Origin: Soehngenia sp035406565
Lineage (GTDB): Bacteria > Bacillota > Clostridia > Tissierellales > Tissierellaceae
DNA length: 16,545 nt
Direction of reading: 5' to 3'
Assembly: GCA_035406565.1 (NCBI GenBank)
Contig: DAONLG010000027.1
Span: forward strand, 1 to 16,545
This document shows positions 12,462 to 16,545 of this stretch, in pieces (position 1 is the stretch's first letter; each line of letters starts with the position of its first letter). Below the pieces are notes generated by a model. The model saw only the letters and a list, made by a program, of their open reading frames with translations. It did no database searches and was not told the origin of the DNA. The translations under genes and the position numbers were made by a program.

Positions 12462-15146
12462 ACTATTTGTGTTATTAAGTATAGACTTCAAGACAAACGC
12501 TAATTCATTATCTTTAATTTCGATATGATATTTTTCATTAATAGTTTTGACACATTTTCGCAAAGTATCAAATTCAGCGCTGTGTTTAGACACAAAGTTT
12601 TCTAAGCCCTGAAATTTTTTTGTTTCTTTACGCGCCATCATATTGTCAACTAAAAATGCTATGTGAATTGCTATCCCCATTTCAACGTCATAACTTAGCT
12701 CAATGTCTAGATTCTTTTGTGCTTTTATTATCATGGACCTTATGTCTTTTATTAGCTCTTCACTGTCTATATGGTTTAGATGCTCTTTTAACGATAAACT
12801 AACTTTTGCATATAATTCATTTTCTTTTAAAATTTCATTTATCTTTTTTATGCCATTGCCTTTTAGTATGTCAATCGCACTAATAAAAGGTATTTCAATA
12901 TTTTTTATGTTTAGTGTCGACACTAAAGCTATGATATCATATTGATTTTTCAGTTTTTTAATTCTGTCTTTTAAATCCTCATTGTCAATGATGTTTAAAT
13001 TGATTACTTTTATTTCCTTTTTATCAATACTTTTCTCTATGATAGACTTGATTTTAGAAGATGCTCCATCACCAGTTAAACAAGCTGATATTATGACTTC
13101 CTCTTTGTTATTACTTTCAATTTGGTCTATCTTAAAAGTTTTCATATTTGACGACAAACTAATAACTATTTCATCTATGTCATATCCTAAAACTGCTTTG
13201 CGTGTCACTTCAAGCGCAATAGGTGTGCTAACTGAATCTATTGTCTTAACTGGTTTATCAGTCTCTTCTGATATAATATCTCCGAAAGTAGTTAAAGAGC
13301 CCATATCAGCTAGGATAATTACTCCTTTTCCCTCATCGATTGCTAATATCTTTTCTTTTACGAGTTCATACATGGTCTCAGGGTACATGCTAAGTGGCAT
13401 ATCAATGGCATGTGCGTGGTGTTCTCCGATTAATGTATTTGCTACATCTGCCATGCTAGTAGCAGTGGATTTGCCATGCATAATTATAAGGACTGCCACT
13501 TTAGGTGCTTTTTTATCATCTCTTATCTCAAATGCTTTCGTAAAGAACATAGTTATATAACCTATTTCATCAATAGGTACTTTAATGTATAACTTTTTAT
13601 CGATTATGTTTGCAATTTTAGTTGCTAATATGAACTCCTCTTGGTACTGACTTCTTATAGAATCTAGTTTAGGGTTGATAATTTTATCTCCCTTTTTAAT
13701 CCTTTCTATGCTGCTTTCAAGATGAAGTGCCAACCCAGTAAAAATTTGTTCATCGAGTTCTCGGTCTAAATATTTTTCTGCTACTTCAATAATCTCTTCT
13801 GTTATCTCTATAATTTTTTTGTCAACTATGCTCGAAATCCCTAATTTGTCATAGTTCTTAATATCTCCCATGTATTTTTTAAAGTGAGATTCTATATCTG
13901 CACTCAATATCATATTTATGTCTTCATCGTTTACTCCTGTGTCTTTCAATGCCTCATATTTTTCTTCAATGCTGCAATAGAAATCCTCTGTAGTGTTCAA
14001 GCTCAATATGGAGGGAATATCTAGCTTTTTATTATTAAATTTAAGTATTTCTGATGTAGTGTTTAAAATAGAATCAATTTCTTTTCTGAATTCATTTATT
14101 TTTAATAGCCCTTTTCTCACATGATTTGGTAAGTCACTTTGACCTATTATTATATAGTCTTCGTCTTCAGATTTATATTTTAAAAATGCCTTTGCACATG
14201 CTAGCTGTATATCGGACTTTAATTGTCCAATATTGTTAGGGCAGTCATATAATAAATAAGATATTAATGAATTTCTATTTATATAGATACTCTTTCCTAT
14301 CCTATATGCTTCTTCATTTAAAAAATTTTCTATCAACATGTATTTTTCTATCAGTGGTCTTTCTCTGATGGGTGGTAAGTTTATTATCATAGGAATTCTA
14401 CGAGTGAATGTCTTTAAAAGATATGAATCTGGGTTTTCTGTTGTTGCTCCAATTATTCTGACATTTACTCTGATTTCTTTTTCTGTCTCCCCGAGTGGTC
14501 TAAAAAATCCATTATCTATATAAGTAAATAACATTTCTTGACCTTGAGGAGAAAGCCTGTGTATTTCATCTAAAAAGAAAAATCCTCTATGCGCTTTAAA
14601 TAATAAACCCTCTTTGTCCCTATCCGCTCCTGTATAAGCACCTTTTTTTACTCCAAAGATTTGAGATATTAATAAATTAGGATTTTCTGCGTAATCAGAA
14701 CAATTAAAAGTTATAAACGGAGCGTCGCTAGGGATTATGTGAGATTCGATTGCAAATCTATACATAAGCTCTGCAAACATTGATTTTCCAACACCTGTTT
14801 CCCCTAATATAAGACAGTGCAATCCATTTGGCGGATATATCACTGATGCTTTTGCTTGCTGTATAGGAGATTTTAAACTTCCCTTTGCACCTATCATCAT
14901 GTCTAAGCTGTTTTCAAATGTATTGATTTTACTGTTTGCTCTTTCTTCAAACTGCGCTGTTTTAAATAAAACAGGCCTCCCTGATGATTTTATAAGTCTG
15001 CCTTCTGTACATAAGATATTTAAGTATTTACTAACATTTGATCTATCTATGCCAAGCATAGATGCAATATCTGAAGCACTCACTCCATCTTTTTTCTCTT
15101 TCTGAAGTTCGAATACTATTTCATAAATATCATCTATTCTATTCAA
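12444..15146 (-). CDS. LevR-type sigma-54-dependent PTS regulator (AAA+, PRD, EIIA-Man, EIIB-like, PRD)
   Basis: About 900 residues. Domains in order, numbered from the TTG start: N-terminal helix-turn-helix (about 22-45, SASDIASMLGIDRSNVSKYLN); AAA+ sigma-54 interaction domain with Walker A GETGVGKS (115-122), the sigma-54 contact loop as GAYTGA (169-174), Walker B FFLDEIHRL (190-198) and arginine finger region RRIP; PRD1 (about 425-545, His in ALHLES); EIIA-Man-like domain starting VAVLIIMHGKS with the phospho-acceptor-type His near 557; EIIB-like segment with CLTGDGAS near 689; and PRD2 (about 790-895, His in AIHIAFLVDN). PTS phosphorylation of these histidines probably sets activity by substrate supply and carbon status. 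I start at TTG 15146 because GAGGTG is 6 nt upstream; the ATG at 15182 lies within the TATAAT promoter box. It most likely drives the adjacent sigma-54 PTS operon. Confidence 0.93.
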   Translation of the reverse strand: MNRIDDIYEIVFELQKEKKDGVSASDIASMLGIDRSNVSKYLNILCTEGRLIKSSGRPVLFKTAQFEERANSKINTFENSLDMMIGAKGSLKSPIQQAKASVIYPPNGLHCLILGETGVGKSMFAELMYRFAIESHIIPSDAPFITFNCSDYAENPNLLISQIFGVKKGAYTGADRDKEGLLFKAHRGFFFLDEIHRLSPQGQEMLFTYIDNGFFRPLGETEKEIRVNVRIIGATTENPDSYLLKTFTRRIPMIINLPPIRERPLIEKYMLIENFLNEEAYRIGKSIYINRNSLISYLLYDCPNNIGQLKSDIQLACAKAFLKYKSEDEDYIIIGQSDLPNHVRKGLLKINEFRKEIDSILNTTSEILKFNNKKLDIPSILSLNTTEDFYCSIEEKYEALKDTGVNDEDINMILSADIESHFKKYMGDIKNYDKLGISSIVDKKIIEITEEIIEVAEKYLDRELDEQIFTGLALHLESSIERIKKGDKIINPKLDSIRSQYQEEFILATKIANIIDKKLYIKVPIDEIGYITMFFTKAFEIRDDKKAPKVAVLIIMHGKSTATSMADVANTLIGEHHAHAIDMPLSMYPETMYELVKEKILAIDEGKGVIILADMGSLTTFGDIISEETDKPVKTIDSVSTPIALEVTRKAVLGYDIDEIVISLSSNMKTFKIDQIESNNKEEVIISACLTGDGASSKIKSIIEKSIDKKEIKVINLNIIDNEDLKDRIKKLKNQYDIIALVSTLNIKNIEIPFISAIDILKGNGIKKINEILKENELYAKVSLSLKEHLNHIDSEELIKDIRSMIIKAQKNLDIELSYDVEMGIAIHIAFLVDNMMARKETKKFQGLENFVSKHSAEFDTLRKCVKTINEKYHIEIKDNELAFVLKSILNNTNSLYTCV

Positions 15147-15180
15147 AGCTTTCACCTCATATTTACTTTGGCTTAGCTTC

Positions 15181-15189
15181 ATTATATCA
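15181..15189 (-). promoter_or_regulatory. Extended -10 promoter of the LevR-type regulator gene
   Basis: TGA-TATAAT on the minus strand matches the extended -10 consensus, with only a weak -35 (TTAGAT, 17 nt spacer, overlapping the uracil permease stop). Transcription would start near 15174 and give a leader of about 28 nt to the TTG at 15146. I see no terminator between the permease gene and this promoter, so read-through from uraA is also possible. Confidence 0.6.
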
Positions 15190-15205
15190 GATTAATTTTA
15201 ATAAT

Positions 15206-16462
15206 CTAATTATTATTTAATTTAGTTAAAATTAGATTTAAAACAATACCCACTAAGGCAGCAAAGCTTAGCCCTGTGATTTGTACAGTTTCTGATATAG
15301 GTATTCCGATGACTATTCCAGTCATCTCAGATATTTTAGTGGAAAATAAACCCAGTACTAAGATGGTAACCATCACCAATGTATTTGAAAAATTGAGTTT
15401 TACTTTGCTGTTTTTAACTGTCTTTACCCCTACTAAGGCAATCATGCTAAATAACATTATGCTTATTCCGCCCATAACTGCTTGTGGGATTGATGTGAGC
15501 ACAGAACCTATTTTAGAGATGAAAGCAAGGATTATTGCAAATATTGCTGTCAATCTGAGTATGGATGGATCGTAGTTTTTAGTTATGGCCAACACTCCTG
15601 TGTTCTCTCCGTATGTCGTATTAGCTGGGCCTCCTACCAATGCTGCAAAAGCTGTAGCTAAGCCATCACCTAATAAAGTTCTATTAAGCCCCGGATCTTT
15701 AATGAAATTTTTTCCCACTACTTGACCATTTGTTGTTATATCTCCAAGATGTTCCATGAAAACTGCCAACACTACTGGGGCTATGATTGCTATGGCTCCT
15801 ATATCAAATTTAGGCAATGTAAACGCTGGTATTGCAAATATTGATGCCTCTTTTACTATATCAACATTAACTATTCCCATTCTATATGATATGAGATATC
15901 CCACGACAACTCCTATGAGAATTGACATCTGCTTTAAAAACCCTTTTCCAAATATATTTATTAATAGCGCTAACCCTAAAGTTATTATTGCAATGATATA
16001 ATTTTGACTTGCCATATTCATAGCTACAGGCAATAAATTTAATCCTATAACTACTATCATCGGGCCTATTACTTGAGGGGCAAGCACTCTTTGTATTCTA
16101 TCAATGCCAATTTTATTTATTAATAATGAGATTAAGACATAAATTAATCCAGCAACGAATATCCCACCTTGGGCGTATGCTAGATCTCCATTGTATAATT
16201 CTTTAACTGTTAAAATAACTGGGATAAATGCGAATGATGAGCCTAAAAACACCGGAACTTTTTTCTTCGTGCAGAAATGAAAGATGAGAGTGCCGACACC
16301 TGCACTAAAAAGCGCTACTGAAGGGTTTAAACCTGTTACGATAGGAACTAATACTGTTGCACCGAACATTGCTATTAAATGCTGTATGGCTAAAAGCCAT
16401 TTTTTAAAATTAGCTATGCTTAAACTAAAAGCAGAGCTCTTTTTTATTACATTATCTACCAT
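15206..16462 (-). CDS. uraA: Uracil permease (NCS2 family, UraA/PyrP)
   Basis: A proton-coupled uracil importer of 418 residues with about 12-14 hydrophobic segments. NCS2 signatures are VPVFLGSSFAFIPVI near 69, the substrate-site helix VFMEHLGDI with Glu237, and LVGGPANTTYGENTGV with Glu286. The spacing of the two glutamates (49 residues) equals that of the uracil-binding Glu241 and Glu290 of E. coli UraA; Asp241 stands where UraA has His245. TTYGEN is characteristic of the uracil branch as opposed to xanthine carriers. AAAGGAG lies 6 nt before the ATG. It is preceded by its own promoter and a PyrR-like RNA motif, which supports the pyrimidine assignment. The regulator gene follows directly, with its promoter overlapping the permease stop. 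Confidence 0.93.
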   Translation of the reverse strand: MVDNVIKKSSAFSLSIANFKKWLLAIQHLIAMFGATVLVPIVTGLNPSVALFSAGVGTLIFHFCTKKKVPVFLGSSFAFIPVILTVKELYNGDLAYAQGGIFVAGLIYVLISLLINKIGIDRIQRVLAPQVIGPMIVVIGLNLLPVAMNMASQNYIIAIITLGLALLINIFGKGFLKQMSILIGVVVGYLISYRMGIVNVDIVKEASIFAIPAFTLPKFDIGAIAIIAPVVLAVFMEHLGDITTNGQVVGKNFIKDPGLNRTLLGDGLATAFAALVGGPANTTYGENTGVLAITKNYDPSILRLTAIFAIILAFISKIGSVLTSIPQAVMGGISIMLFSMIALVGVKTVKNSKVKLNFSNTLVMVTILVLGLFSTKISEMTGIVIGIPISETVQITGLSFAALVGIVLNLILTKLNNN

Positions 16463-16477
16463 GATATTCTCCTTTCC

Positions 16478-16491
16478 AGCCTCACAGGACT
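16478..16491 (-). promoter_or_regulatory. PyrR-like RNA binding box in the uraA leader
   Basis: The leader RNA reads AGUCCUGUGAGGCU, close to the Gram-positive PyrR-binding loop consensus (A/G-UCC-nGnGAGGCU), flanked by CAG/CUG that can close a hairpin. It ends 3 nt before the AAAGGAG ribosome binding site, and a CUUU upstream can pair with that AAAG. UMP-bound PyrR would therefore be expected to hold the ribosome binding site closed. No terminator exists in the short leader. Confidence 0.75.
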
Positions 16492-16516
16492 GATTTAAAG
16501 TATTTTATTCTCATTG

Positions 16517-16545
16517 AGTATAGCATTGTTAGCTATAGTATGCAA
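16517..16545 (-). promoter_or_regulatory. Sigma-A promoter of uraA
   Basis: TTGCAT (16540-16545, the last bases of the window), a 17-nt spacer and TATACT (16517-16522) on the minus strand form a good vegetative promoter. Transcription starting near 16510 leaves a leader of about 48 nt, fully occupied by the PyrR-like box and the ribosome binding site. Confidence 0.65.

Noticed and set aside
12982..13560. Plus-strand frame of 192 residues within the LevR-type gene
   Set aside because: It is the antisense of a fully conserved multi-domain protein and has no recognisable motifs or initiation signals; it arises from base composition.
15201..15240. AT-rich inverted repeats after uraA as a possible terminator
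   Set aside because: Short A/T-only stems without a following T-run; the regulator promoter begins here instead.

Overview
The window looks like the chromosome of a low-GC, probably anaerobic Gram-positive bacterium (Bacillota; Clostridia or Tissierellia-like is my best guess). The reasons are the strong AT bias, A/T-ending codons, strong AGGAGG-type ribosome binding sites, several TTG starts, a T-box leader, a PyrR-type leader and a LevR/sigma-54 controlled PTS operon. Every gene I can support is on the minus strand, so transcription runs from high to low coordinates. I see no tRNA, rRNA or CRISPR.

Right to left (5' to 3' on the coding strand): (1) 15206-16545 is a uracil permease gene (uraA/pyrP) with its own promoter and a PyrR-like RNA box directly before the ribosome binding site. 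(2) 15146 down to 12444 encodes a LevR-type sigma-54 activator carrying AAA+, PRD and PTS-like domains. (3) 12324 down to 9112 is the PTS operon it probably controls: a perfect sigma-54 promoter, helically phased GTGTGTA repeats as a likely upstream activator site, EIIB, EIIC, EIIA of the lactose/cellobiose family, and a DUF871/MupG-like (GH170) phospho-glycosidase. Sugar taken up and phosphorylated by the PTS would be cleaved by the MupG-like enzyme. (4) 9146 down to 7919 is an accessory block flanked by two identical 58-bp copies of the intergenic terminator/promoter. It holds a frameshifted ISLre2-family transposase fragment and a strong sigma-A promoter driving two small genes of unknown function, one secreted and one membrane. 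(5) 7879 down to 5284 holds a BaiN/HI0933-family flavoprotein and a COG4091-type dehydrogenase with a C-terminal SAF domain. (6) 5283 down to 1803 is a T-box (Ile specifier AUC) plus ileS. (7) 1712 down to 1 is hsdM and the first codons of a probable hsdS, from a type I restriction-modification operon that leaves the window on the left.

The most notable points are these. The isoleucyl-tRNA synthetase is an IleRS2-like enzyme whose HIGH signature reads GIHH, the swapped form linked to very high mupirocin resistance, and it sits under a housekeeping T-box. A 58-bp perfect duplication frames the accessory block. The PyrR box lies where it could only act on translation. The sigma-54 control region is unusually legible. 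For several genes the longest reading frame is not the real one: promoter or Shine-Dalgarno sequence lies inside it, and I give corrected starts.
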